DNA of 33,810 nucleotides from JAHFUI01 sp041485905 (lineage in GTDB: Bacteria; Acidobacteriota; Vicinamibacteria; Vicinamibacterales; CAVVIG01): the NCBI GenBank assembly GCA_041485905.1, contig JBGPKK010000036.1, positions 1-33,810 of the forward strand. Direction: 5' to 3'. Under the pieces are notes generated by a model. It did not search any database. It saw only the letters and a program-made list of their open reading frames with translations, and was not told the origin of the DNA. The position numbers were made by a program, and so were the translations under genes. Shown piece by piece: positions 24,953-32,995 of the stretch. Position 1 is the first letter of the stretch; each line of letters starts with the position of its first letter.

Positions 24953-25911
24953 GCGCGCGGCTCCCACTGCAACATGCCGGCCGGCGCGCCTTCAACGACC
25001 GCCGCCAGATGCGCGCGCGCGCGGTCGACCTCGCGATGCTCGCGCCGTTTGCCAGCCGTCGCGATCGCGAGCGGGAGGAACTGAAACGGCAGCGAGATCG
25101 CGGCGAACGCCAGGCATCCGGCGCGCCGCCACGATCCGTGATCCCATGGGCCGAAGCCCGCCAGCGCGGCCACATACGCGCCGATGACGCCGTAGGCGTC
25201 GCCGGCAACGGTAGCGGCGCCGCCGTGCCGGCCGCCCGGCCGGCCCAGTCCCTGCCGCAGACTGAAGAGAAACTCTTCGCGGCTGCGGCCGGGCGCCTCC
25301 GTCCACGTCAGGCCGACGCGTCTCAACGTGTGCGCGTCGCTGCCGGCCACGATTCCCAACCGTGTGCTGGGCTGACGCGTGGTCCATTGCGCCGCGATCT
25401 GCTCCACCAGTCCGTTGTGCGCCGGCAGCATCGTGCCGTTGCGCGCCTCGACCGCGGGCACTTCGTCCAGCAGCCGCAGATACGCGTCGAGCGGCGTCTG
25501 TCCGCGATAGAAGTGCAGCAGGTGATTGAGCGAGAAGAACACGCCGGCGTCCCGCAGGCGCGCGGTCACATCGAAGACGCTCGGCCGCAGCGGCTGCAGC
25601 TCCCGATGCAGCGACTCGGTCATGCCGTACACGCCGAGGTGCACGTCAATATCGCCGTCAGGCAGCCGGCAGGACACCTCCTCGCCGACAATCACATCCT
25701 CCGCGTCGGGATGGGCGTCGAGAAACTCGAGCGCGCCATCGATCGAATCGTGATCGGTGAAGGCGACGAGATCCATCCCGCGGGATTTTGCCACGCGGTA
25801 GACCTCCGCGGGCGGCGAGTAGCAATCGCGGCTGCCAAGGAACCCCATCGTGCCGGTCCGCGTCGAGTGGCACGTGTGGACGTGAAGGTCTGCGCGAAGC
25901 GTGGACATCAT
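24949..25911 (-). CDS. PHP-domain metal-dependent phosphoesterase-like protein
   Basis: A 320-residue protein. ADLHVHTCHS (first HxH), LVAFTDHDSIDGALEF, a GEEVSC segment, FSLNHLLH and VAGSDAHTLRRVG are the metal-binding motifs of the PHP family (trinuclear metal phosphoesterases). After about residue 230 comes a hydrophobic stretch (YGVIGAYVAALAGFGPW, then CLAFAAISLPFQFLPLAIATA) with one or two possible membrane helices, so the protein may be membrane-anchored. The start ATG 25911 overlaps the TGA of the upstream gene by 4 nt; the stop overlaps the ketosynthase start by 4 nt. Substrate unknown; operon position suggests processing of the cluster's product or its phosphorylated carrier. Confidence 0.85.
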   Translation of the reverse strand: MMSTLRADLHVHTCHSTRTGTMGFLGSRDCYSPPAEVYRVAKSRGMDLVAFTDHDSIDGALEFLDAHPDAEDVIVGEEVSCRLPDGDIDVHLGVYGMTESLHRELQPLRPSVFDVTARLRDAGVFFSLNHLLHFYRGQTPLDAYLRLLDEVPAVEARNGTMLPAHNGLVEQIAAQWTTRQPSTRLGIVAGSDAHTLRRVGLTWTEAPGRSREEFLFSLRQGLGRPGGRHGGAATVAGDAYGVIGAYVAALAGFGPWDHGSWRRAGCLAFAAISLPFQFLPLAIATAGKRREHREVDRARAHLAAVVEGAPAGMLQWEPRA

Positions 25912-28856
25912 TTCAGCGGCTTCAACAGGAGGACCTGCAGCGTCGTCGAACCGAGCTGACCGTAGCGCGACGGTAGCACGCTCTTGCCGAAATCGGCGCG
26001 CAGAATCGTGTTCCAGGGCGCGCGAAGGTTCACGGCGACGCCGAACCCGGAGATGGGCTGCCAGACGCCCCGGCCCGGATCGTCGCGGCCCCACGCCTGA
26101 TCCAGGAAAAGATCGAGCCGGTACTGATCGAAGATGTTCAACGAATACGACCCGCGTGCCATCGCGAGCTCGCCGAACCGCACGCCGGAAGACGGCACGC
26201 CGTGGATCCGGGTGTCGTCGAAGAGTCCGAACTGATATTGCGCAAACCGATCGAGATCCCGCCCGCCAAACCAGCCGCCGTTCAAATGGATCTTCTGGAA
26301 CGCATTGAAGTAAAAATCACGGGACAGGCCGGCGCTGTACTTCGCGTAGGTTCGCGGCGTCGTCGTGACCGCGGCTGAGCCGTCGCTCGGTTGTTCCGGC
26401 CCCCACTCCTTCCAGGTGCGGCGTGCGAACCACGTCCCGTTCAGGAGCAGGCTGTAGCCGGCCCGCCGGTATTCCCAGGCGCCGCCGATTCCCTGCGTCA
26501 CCGTGCTTGACGGCACGTGAAAGGTCTCTGCCGTCGTTCTGTCCCGCACGTATCCGTCGAACCGGAACTGGTACTGCAGCGTCGCTTTCTGAAAAGGCGT
26601 CGCCTGCCAGCCGAGATTGAGGCCGGTCGACTCCGGCCAGGTGAGCACGCGCTCGGCTTCGGCCTCACGTCCCTGGACATACACGCGATCGCTCGAAGGC
26701 GCCGCAATCCCGAAAAAGTCGATGCTCGCATCGAGCCGGGACGATCCGAAATGGGGCCGCTGAATGTTCCCCGCGGCCAGCACCCCTGCGAACAGGAGCG
26801 CCAGTTGCGTGTCCGGCGATCCGAACTGGAAGTCCAGGTAGTCGATCCCGAGGATCGGCAGCGGAAACGCGTACGACGGATCCAGCGTCACGCCCATCGC
26901 CATGGCCTTGGCGTGCGATGTCGCGCGGTCGCTGACGACGCGCTGGCCGTTTTCCTTCACAAAATACCTCAGACCTCGATCGGTTTCCCGATACATGATG
27001 CGATTGCTCTCGCGGGCGGATGCCCGCTCCCGGTCGAACTCCGGAGTATTGACGAGAAAGTCGGTGAACGCCACGCTCTTCTCAACGAGCAGGTTACGGC
27101 CGGCGATCAGCATGATCTGCCGCGCGTCCAGGCCGCTGAAGAGAAACACCGGCAGGTTGCCGACCACCACGGGGCTGTAGTGCTGCGTCTCCTCGTTCGA
27201 GACCACCGGCGCCGCGAGGCCGCCCTGCACCGCCTGCACGCGAACGCGCGCGAAGGTTTTCCTGTCGATCCAGACGGTCCCGCGGTACAGCGCGGCGTCC
27301 CGTCGCAGCGGCTCGAAGCGGACGACGAAGCAATCGAAGCCGTCGACCCGTTCCATGCCGCGCAACTCGTAGCGATAACCCTCGTCAAAGCGCAGCTGCA
27401 GCGGGAGCGACAGGACCTTCTCCGGCTGCAGCAGCGGAAAGGCCGGCCGGTCGGCGCCCCACTTCGAGCCGTTGACCGAGAACGCGAGCTCTTCCCATTC
27501 GACGTCGATCGCTCCAGGCGCCCCAGGCCCGGCGCCGCCGGCGCCGCTGGCCACGAAGTAGCGGTTCTCGGTCGCCACGTCGTAGCCGGGATCGGTCACC
27601 GTGGGCCGGAAGTGCTGCTGCATTCGCGCGTGCGCGATGTAATTGTGCACCACCGCGTCCTGCGCGCGTTGTTGCTGCTGGTGCCGAGCAATGATCTCGC
27701 CGACCGACAATTGCCGCTGGGCCGATACGCCGCTGCGTTCGGCCATCACCTCCGTGGCGCCCTCGTTGAAATCAACGAGCATCGGGCGGCCAGTCAGCGC
27801 CGCGGTCGCCTGCACACGCCCCGTGGCCTGATCGCGGCGGTAGAGGGTGGCGCCGATGCGCGCGCCCGTCAACAGATCGTAGACCAGCGGAACTCCCTCG
27901 ATCGGCAGCAACAGCGACATCTCGAGCGCATCGGACGCGGCATCACTCCAGTACACCAGATACGTCGAGAACGTCCGGCCGTCGAAGAGGAGCCGATGAG
28001 GGAGCGACCGGGTGACGTCGCGGGTCCCCACTCTCAGCGTCAGCCCTACGGCCGCTTCGTCGAGGATTGAGATCTCGTGCGCCAGCAGATCCGACAGTGG
28101 GATCAGTGCCTGCATCGCTGGAGCGTCCACGTCGGCGGCGCGCCAGGCGTGCATGGCCACCTCGGTCCCGAGGTCACGAAGCACACCGTCCACCACCGTC
28201 CGCGCAGGATCCTCCGCGTTCGTACCGGTGGTTCGCGGCGTCAGGACAATGGCGGCCAGCGGATCGACCTGATGCAACCAGCTGGCGATGCCCTCGTCGT
28301 TTCCGTCCGGAATGGCGAGCAGATCGACGTACGGCGACAACCGAGCTGAGTACACTTCCGTGCGCCGCGCTTGATCGCTCATCGCCTGACCACCGAGCGC
28401 CAGCCGTATCGTGTCGCGGCTCGCCCGTACCTCGGTGGCTGCAATCTGCACGGCGAAGCTCGCGATGCGCGCGGGCTGGCCATCGACACGCACTTCGAAG
28501 ATCGTGAGCGCATCCCCGTGTTTGGCCAGCAGACTCCGCAGCGACATCCGCCACCGTTCGACCTCATCCTCGGCCCCGGGCGCTGGCAGCGACAGCCAGA
28601 CCGGCACCCGTCGCTTGTCCAACGCAGCGAGGCGCGCCTCGAGCGTCGCGTCAGACACGTCTACGGCCAGCCGCACCGCCACCGGAAAGGGCAAGCGTCC
28701 CAACTCGTCCAGCAGCCGCAGCGCGGCGCCTTCAGCGTCCTCGTCTATGGCGATTCGTGGGAGCGGGGACGGGGTGTCCGCGGCATATCCCCTGGCAGCC
28801 GTGACGCTGCACGCGACCGCGCACAATGCGACAGGAAGAAGAAACTTGAGGGTCAC
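25908..28856 (-). CDS. Large envelope protein with C-terminal outer-membrane barrel
   Basis: A 982-residue protein. GTG 28856 is the start: it overlaps the deacetylase stop as GTGA and gives a clean signal peptide (VTLKFLLPVALCAVACSVTAARG). Three parts can be seen. About 30-330: alternating alpha/beta segments (FPVAVRLAVDVSD, RRVPVWLSLP, VDLLAIPDG, LAAIVLTPR) like a TIM-type barrel of glycosidase-like proteins. About 440-640: a beta-rich LolA/LppX-like module (YRYELRGMERVDGFDCFVVRFEP, YRGTVWIDRKTFARVRV). About 700-982: amphipathic strands (YSAGLSRDFYFNAFQKIHLNGGWFG, SYSLNIFDQYRLDLFLDQAWG) ending LGSTTLQVLLLKPLK, as in an Omp85/ShlB-type barrel. It is probably periplasmic and outer-membrane anchored, and moves or handles the lipid-like product. 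I know no named family with this layout. Confidence 0.75.
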   Translation of the reverse strand: MTLKFLLPVALCAVACSVTAARGYAADTPSPLPRIAIDEDAEGAALRLLDELGRLPFPVAVRLAVDVSDATLEARLAALDKRRVPVWLSLPAPGAEDEVERWRMSLRSLLAKHGDALTIFEVRVDGQPARIASFAVQIAATEVRASRDTIRLALGGQAMSDQARRTEVYSARLSPYVDLLAIPDGNDEGIASWLHQVDPLAAIVLTPRTTGTNAEDPARTVVDGVLRDLGTEVAMHAWRAADVDAPAMQALIPLSDLLAHEISILDEAAVGLTLRVGTRDVTRSLPHRLLFDGRTFSTYLVYWSDAASDALEMSLLLPIEGVPLVYDLLTGARIGATLYRRDQATGRVQATAALTGRPMLVDFNEGATEVMAERSGVSAQRQLSVGEIIARHQQQQRAQDAVVHNYIAHARMQQHFRPTVTDPGYDVATENRYFVASGAGGAGPGAPGAIDVEWEELAFSVNGSKWGADRPAFPLLQPEKVLSLPLQLRFDEGYRYELRGMERVDGFDCFVVRFEPLRRDAALYRGTVWIDRKTFARVRVQAVQGGLAAPVVSNEETQHYSPVVVGNLPVFLFSGLDARQIMLIAGRNLLVEKSVAFTDFLVNTPEFDRERASARESNRIMYRETDRGLRYFVKENGQRVVSDRATSHAKAMAMGVTLDPSYAFPLPILGIDYLDFQFGSPDTQLALLFAGVLAAGNIQRPHFGSSRLDASIDFFGIAAPSSDRVYVQGREAEAERVLTWPESTGLNLGWQATPFQKATLQYQFRFDGYVRDRTTAETFHVPSSTVTQGIGGAWEYRRAGYSLLLNGTWFARRTWKEWGPEQPSDGSAAVTTTPRTYAKYSAGLSRDFYFNAFQKIHLNGGWFGGRDLDRFAQYQFGLFDDTRIHGVPSSGVRFGELAMARGSYSLNIFDQYRLDLFLDQAWGRDDPGRGVWQPISGFGVAVNLRAPWNTILRADFGKSVLPSRYGQLGSTTLQVLLLKPLK

Positions 28857-29695
28857 AAGATCGATGGGACCGTCGCCATATCTCCAATGGGACCAAAACG
28901 TGCGCCTCCGAGCACCTCGCCCAGACGCTCCCGGAATCCACTCAGCCGAAAATAGTGCGCGAACTGCAACGCCGGCGGCAGCCGCACGCGAGGGGGATCC
29001 GGGTCGAGCTCCCACGGATGCACCGTCAGCACCGCCGGCAGTTGCGAACGGTTCACCGCTTCAATTGAGCGGAGGACGCGACGCGGGGAGCTCATGCGAA
29101 GTCCCCATCCCCAACCCATCGGCATGACTTGCAGAAACCGATCCGCCACAAGCGGAGGAAGCTCGACGATCGGACCCGCGGCCGTTTGCCTCGTATGAGG
29201 ATAACGCGGATACGTCACGGCGCCGACCAACCTCAGCGGTGCCATGCTCGCGTCGATTCGGATGCCTTCCTCGACGAGCGTCTGGAGCGCCCACAGCGAC
29301 CGGTCGTTGATGGACCATTCCGGCGCACGGAACATCGTCACCGGCACCGTGGTGATGGCCGAAATGACTCGGAGGCTTTCGCGGAGATCGTGGCGGAATT
29401 GGTCGGGGCCGAGGTCGTAGGCCCGCTCGTGGCGGTAGCCGTGCGATCCGATTTCGTGTCCGGCCGCGCGGACCGCCTCGATCAGCCTGGGGTACCTTTC
29501 GGCGACCCACCCGACCACGAAAAAAGTCGCACGCACGTTGACCCGGTCCAGGATGTCAAGCAGGCGCTGGGTGGTCTGTTCCACGCGGGTGGGCAGCCGA
29601 TCCCAGTGTTCGAAGGCCAGCGGGCCGCCAACGCCGCACACGTGAAACCACTCTTCCAGATCCACGGTGAAGATGTTGCGCCGAGCGATGCCCAT
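28853..29695 (-). CDS. Polysaccharide deacetylase, XrtA/DUF3473 type
   Basis: A 280-residue NodB-like carbohydrate esterase. It opens MGIARRNIFTVDLEEWFHVCG, the start typical of the PEP-CTERM/exosortase-associated deacetylases, which carry a C-terminal DUF3473-like part. The active-site motifs are TVDLEEW (motif 1 area), RATFFVVGWVAERYPRLIEAV, GHEIGSHGYRH (metal His pair), FRAPEWSIND and HPWELDPD. ATG 29695 lies 25 nt after the ACP stop; a longer TTG start at 29749 would overlap the ACP gene and drop no motif, so it is less likely. No exosortase or PEP-CTERM protein is seen here. It may deacetylate a sugar attached to the cluster's product or be recruited from exopolysaccharide genes. Confidence 0.88.
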   Translation of the reverse strand: MGIARRNIFTVDLEEWFHVCGVGGPLAFEHWDRLPTRVEQTTQRLLDILDRVNVRATFFVVGWVAERYPRLIEAVRAAGHEIGSHGYRHERAYDLGPDQFRHDLRESLRVISAITTVPVTMFRAPEWSINDRSLWALQTLVEEGIRIDASMAPLRLVGAVTYPRYPHTRQTAAGPIVELPPLVADRFLQVMPMGWGWGLRMSSPRRVLRSIEAVNRSQLPAVLTVHPWELDPDPPRVRLPPALQFAHYFRLSGFRERLGEVLGGARFGPIGDMATVPSIL

Positions 29696-29720
29696 CGGTG
29701 TTCCCGCAACCTCCGTGGAC

Positions 29721-29996
29721 TCACGCCGAACGCTTTGCGCGCTCGTCAACGATGAAGTCGGCGATCGTATCCACGGATCGCAGCACTTTCATGCCGGTCT
29801 GCTCGTCGGTAATCGACACGCCGAAGCTGCGTTCGAGCTCGAGCACGAGCTCGAGCACATCAATCGAATCGAGCCCCAAACCTTCATCGAAGAGCGGCGT
29901 CGCGTCGCCGATTTCCTCCGCTGTGATCGGAAGCCTGAGGCTGCGGACGATGGCCTGCTTGATATCGGCCTTCAGATTGTCGGGCGTTATAGTCAT
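29721..29996 (-). CDS. Acyl carrier protein
   Basis: A 91-residue acidic carrier. The phosphopantetheine site is Ser44 in EGLGLDSIDVLELV (the usual D-S-hydrophobic). The helices KADIKQAIVRSLRL and VDTIADFIVDERAK complete the four-helix ACP fold. It carries the growing chain for the KS pair and the ketoreductase. The start ATG 29996 is 13 nt after the ketoreductase stop, so the two are co-transcribed. No phosphopantetheinyl transferase was seen in the window. Confidence 0.92.
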   Translation of the reverse strand: MTITPDNLKADIKQAIVRSLRLPITAEEIGDATPLFDEGLGLDSIDVLELVLELERSFGVSITDEQTGMKVLRSVDTIADFIVDERAKRSA

Positions 29997-30009
29997 AGGA
30001 ATTCGCGCT

Positions 30010-30779
30010 TCAAAGCAAGCCGCCGTCCACGCCGACGACCTGCCCTGTCATGTAGCTCGCGGCATCGGATGCGAGAAAGGCGACGACCGACGCCACCTCC
30101 CGCGGGGTGCCGAAGCGGCCCACGGGCACGTTTTTCAAGAGCGCCGCGCGCGCGGCCGCCGGCATGCCGTCCAACATCTCGGTGTCGACCAGACCGGGCG
30201 ACACAGCATTGACGAGCACGCCCTTGGGCGCCAGATCGCGGGACAGCGCGCGGGTGAACCCTTCGAGACCGGCCTTGGACGCGGCATAGCTGGTCTGTCC
30301 CGCCAGCGGCATTCGTGCGCTCGCCGACGAGATGTTGATGATGCGGCCCCATCGCCGCAACAGCATGCCGCGCACCACGGCCGGACGCAGTGGTACGCCG
30401 CGTCGAGATTCACTCTCAGGACCTCATCCCACCGCGTGCTGTCCACGAACATGATGTGCGCGTCGCGGACGATCCCGGCGTTGTTGACGAGGATGTCCAC
30501 CGGTCCGAGCGCGCCGGTCACCTGATCGAAAAATGCGGCGATGGACGCCTCGTTTCCGACATCGCATTGCCCCGCCCAGGCGTGTCCGCCGCCGGCTCGC
30601 ACCGACGCTTCGATCTCGCGTGCCGGCGCTTCGCGTGCGTTGAACGCCACCCCGACCGCCGCGCCTTTCGCAGCCAACATCTCCGCCACGGCGCGGCCAA
30701 TACCTCTCGACCCGCCGGTGACGACCGCGACACGGCCGGCCAGACTCTGGTCATCGCGCGGGGGGCGCGGGGCGGCCAT
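30010..30779 (-). pseudogene. 3-oxoacyl-ACP reductase (FabG-like), interrupted by a 1-nt frameshift
   Basis: An SDR-family ketoreductase read in two frames. The N-terminal part (ATG 30779 to about 30385) has the NADP site VVTGGSRGIGRA, NNAG and VNLDAAYHCVRP. The C-terminal part (about 30378 to 30010) has GRIINISS, YAASKAG (catalytic Tyr-Lys), PGLVDTEM and the end GQVVGVDGGLL. Together they make one normal FabG of about 256 residues if one base is added around 30379-30384, in GGCCGG; the joined sequence would read VRPVVRGML. Without it the first frame runs on to 30135. It may be a sequencing error, a real inactivating mutation or a recoded gene. An internal GTG at 30378 could restart the second half. 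All other operon genes are intact, which favours error or recent mutation. Confidence 0.85.
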
Positions 30780-30795
30780 GCGATCTACATCCAAA

Positions 30796-30812
30796 GGGCC
30801 GTCATGATACAC
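30796..30812 (-). promoter_or_regulatory. Shared 17-nt promoter-like element upstream of the ketoreductase
   Basis: GGGCCGTCATGATACAC on the plus strand is identical to 31735-31751. On the minus strand it has TATCAT (30809-30804), 24 nt before ATG 30779. The flank CGCTTCGGGT also recurs, displaced by a 13-nt insertion here. Rest of the 30780-30948 gap: no gene. Confidence 0.5.
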
Positions 30813-30948
30813 CAGCGCGCCCGGCGCTTCGGGTCACGCGAGCTCGATTCCCGAAAGAAGAGCCACGAAGTATTTCAGTGAGCTCATGGGTGACCGGTCT
30901 CAAGAGCGTTGAAAGATGGCCCGAATTTGCGGCGAAGGATGGAATGCG

Positions 30949-31716
30949 TCAGCGCTGGACCGGCGACGAGCGCGCCCTGCGCCGGCACACCAGCACCACT
31001 TCGTCCACGCCGGTCGTGTCGATGAAGCCGCTCACAAGTTTCAGCCGCTTCTGGAACCGCATGGCCAGCGGCAAGCCCACCCAGTTGTACCAAAACATCG
31101 CCCACGCGCGGTGATGCTCGAGCCACCACATGCCGTATTTCAGCAATCGGGGATTGGCCGGTTGCATCCCGAACGCGGCGCTCCTTTCCACTTCCAACTG
31201 GTTGCCCGCCAATATCGCCAGCAACTCCGACGGGTCGTAGCGTCGCGCATGGCCGACCCAATCATCGAACGCCGTCCAGAGATCCGCATGCAAGGGCACG
31301 GAACAAATCAGGACGCCGTCGTCTTTGAGCACACGGCTCACTTCGCTGAAGACCCGTCGGTCATCCTCAACGTGCTCGATGACATCAAAGGCACAGACGA
31401 GGTCGAATTCCCGATCGCCGAATGCCAGCGTGCCGACTTCGCCTGGCGTGGCGATCCCGCCGCGCCGATTGAGCCGCTCGATCACCGGTGCGCTGATGTC
31501 GATGAAATGCGTACCGGCAATCGGCAACCGGGGGCGCAGGCCCGGCCCGATTTCCAGTCGCGCCGGCGCAAACGGCAGCAGTTCGGAAACAAGCGGCCAG
31601 GTGTTGAAGCCGTCCGGGCGTTCAAGGCGGGCCTTCCGCCAGAGCGCGTCGTAGAACGTACGATTGGTCAGGGCGACGTCCGGTGAGGTCGGGTGTCTTG
31701 TTGTGTCTGGATGCAT
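30949..31716 (-). CDS. SAM-dependent methyltransferase
   Basis: A 255-residue class I methyltransferase. Motif I is LEIGPGLRPRLP, motif II is around FHFIDIS/APVI (HFIDISAPVIERL), and FDLVCAFDVIEHVEDDRRVFSEVSRVLKDDGVLICSVPL is the type-11 core (motifs III-V). The C-terminus has aromatic, membrane-near stretches (YGMWWLEHHRAWAMFWYNWVGLPLAMRF), which may place it at the membrane. Likely an O-methyltransferase of the aromatic head or chain end of the cluster's product, as aryl-polyene clusters often carry one; substrate inferred. ATG 31716 lies 27 nt from a TATCAT box in an element shared with the ketoreductase. Confidence 0.87.
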   Translation of the reverse strand: MHPDTTRHPTSPDVALTNRTFYDALWRKARLERPDGFNTWPLVSELLPFAPARLEIGPGLRPRLPIAGTHFIDISAPVIERLNRRGGIATPGEVGTLAFGDREFDLVCAFDVIEHVEDDRRVFSEVSRVLKDDGVLICSVPLHADLWTAFDDWVGHARRYDPSELLAILAGNQLEVERSAAFGMQPANPRLLKYGMWWLEHHRAWAMFWYNWVGLPLAMRFQKRLKLVSGFIDTTGVDEVVLVCRRRARSSPVQR

Positions 31717-31734
31717 TGTTCGGTGGTCTGGGAA

Positions 31735-31751
31735 GGGCCGTCATGATACAC
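31735..31751 (-). promoter_or_regulatory. Shared 17-nt promoter-like element upstream of the methyltransferase
   Basis: Second exact copy of GGGCCGTCATGATACAC, with TATCAT (31748-31743) on the minus strand. It follows the KS-beta stop by 8 nt. The reading frame of the two copies differs relative to the genes behind them, so conservation is not for coding. Confidence 0.5.
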
Positions 31752-31759
31752 GCTTCGGG

Positions 31760-32971
31760 TTACGACAGCACACGCAGTACGGCACTGAACAGCGCGCCGC
31801 CGCTGGCGAAGCTGTTGACCAGCACGATCGGGCCTGGCGCGTCGACGGCCGTCGACGCGAGTCGCAACGACCAGGCGGCCGGGTCGGGAGATTCGAGACC
31901 CGCAATCGGCGGCACGCGCCCCGCGCGGCCGCACAGAAAAGCCGCCGCGCACGCCGCGCTGGCGGACGCGCCGGATTCACCGAGCGCTCCTTTCACCGAC
32001 GTGATAACCGTCCTGGCGTTGGTAAATAATCCAGAGAGCGCCTGCGCCTCGGTCGCGTCGAGCGCGCGTGTCGCATTGGCGGACGCGTACACGACGTCGA
32101 CAGCGTTCGGTTCGAGGCCGGCGTCCGCGAGCGCAAGCTGCATCGTCCGCGCAAGAGCTTCCGGCCGAGTTGGCCACGCGTTGATGGGACCGGCGGCGCT
32201 TGATGCGGCGACGCCGAGAATCTCGCCATGCCCGCGCCGACGATCGCCGCTCGGCTCGATCCAGAGACCAAACCCACCTTCGCCCATCACGAATCCGTCT
32301 CGCGCCGCGTCGAATGGAGCCAGCCGGCTCGAAAACGCCATATCAGGTGACATCACGTCAAACCGATCGTGCGCCTTGTAGAACGACTCATAGATCGCGT
32401 CCACGCCGCCGGTCAGCAGCGCCGACGCCCGCCCTTCGCGCACCAGGTCCACGGCGCTGACGATGGCGGCGAGCCCTGATGCTTCCTTGTGGCTGACAGT
32501 CACGTTGGGACCGCGGAAGCGGTGCGCCAGTCCCGCGAGGCTTGCGGCGGCATTGGCGACGGTGCTGTCGAAGAGCAACGCGGGCGCACCCGACGGCCCG
32601 CCGCGAAACAGCGCGTCGAGAAACTGCTCGGTGGACCCGCCGCCCGCCGTCCACGTGCCCAGGACGACGCCCATGCGGTCGTCGCCTTCAGGTGGGATCG
32701 ACGCGCCCGCGTCGTCGAGGGCCAGCTTGGTCGCCGCGACGGCGTACAACCCGGTGCGATCCATCCGGCGCGCCTTCATCGGAGGCACCCACGTCGAAGA
32801 TTCGAATTCGGTGATCTCGGCGGCCAGCGTCGTGCGGCAGCCGTTGGTCTTGAATCCACTCACCGGCCGAATGCCGGTGCGGCCTTCGAGCAACGCGTCG
32901 CGGAACGCCGAGTGCGACGTGCCGAACGCCGAGACGATGCCGATGCCAGACACAGTGACCGATCGCGCCAC
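31760..32971 (-). CDS. KS-beta / chain-length-factor-like ketosynthase without catalytic residues
   Basis: A 403-residue protein of clear KS fold (VTVSGIGIVSAFG start, GPNVTVSHKEASGLAAI, LLTGGVDAIYESFY, FDAARDGFVMGEGGFGLWI, VKGALGESGASASAA). The nucleophile position holds Glu163 in HKEASG instead of Cys. The first His motif NAHGTxT is degraded to YASANAT. The second His is Glu332 in KGALGESGA, while Lys327 remains. It cannot condense by itself and fits a KS-beta subunit that pairs with KS-alpha (23732-24952) and sets chain length, as in type II PKS and aryl-polyene systems. GTG 32971 has TAACGT 7 nt upstream, so its transcript is probably leaderless. It is the first gene of the minus-strand operon. 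Confidence 0.87.
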   Translation of the reverse strand: MARSVTVSGIGIVSAFGTSHSAFRDALLEGRTGIRPVSGFKTNGCRTTLAAEITEFESSTWVPPMKARRMDRTGLYAVAATKLALDDAGASIPPEGDDRMGVVLGTWTAGGGSTEQFLDALFRGGPSGAPALLFDSTVANAAASLAGLAHRFRGPNVTVSHKEASGLAAIVSAVDLVREGRASALLTGGVDAIYESFYKAHDRFDVMSPDMAFSSRLAPFDAARDGFVMGEGGFGLWIEPSGDRRRGHGEILGVAASSAAGPINAWPTRPEALARTMQLALADAGLEPNAVDVVYASANATRALDATEAQALSGLFTNARTVITSVKGALGESGASASAACAAAFLCGRAGRVPPIAGLESPDPAAWSLRLASTAVDAPGPIVLVNSFASGGALFSAVLRVLS

Positions 32972-32978
32972 ACGGCGT

Positions 32979-32988
32979 ACGTTACCAT
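32979..32988. promoter_or_regulatory. Overlapping divergent -10 boxes of KS-beta and LolA-like genes
   Basis: TAACGT on the minus strand (32984-32979) and TACCAT on the plus strand (32983-32988) share two bases. Each is 7 nt from its start codon (GTG 32971 and GTG 32996). Simultaneous binding by two RNA polymerases looks impossible, so the two promoters should compete. Confidence 0.5.
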
Positions 32989-32995
32989 TGCTGTC

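Noticed and set aside
26517..28070. Long plus-strand open frame opposite the 982-residue envelope protein
   Set aside because: Composition and phase are those of an antisense shadow; no family features, and the minus strand has a coupled operon start and signal peptide.
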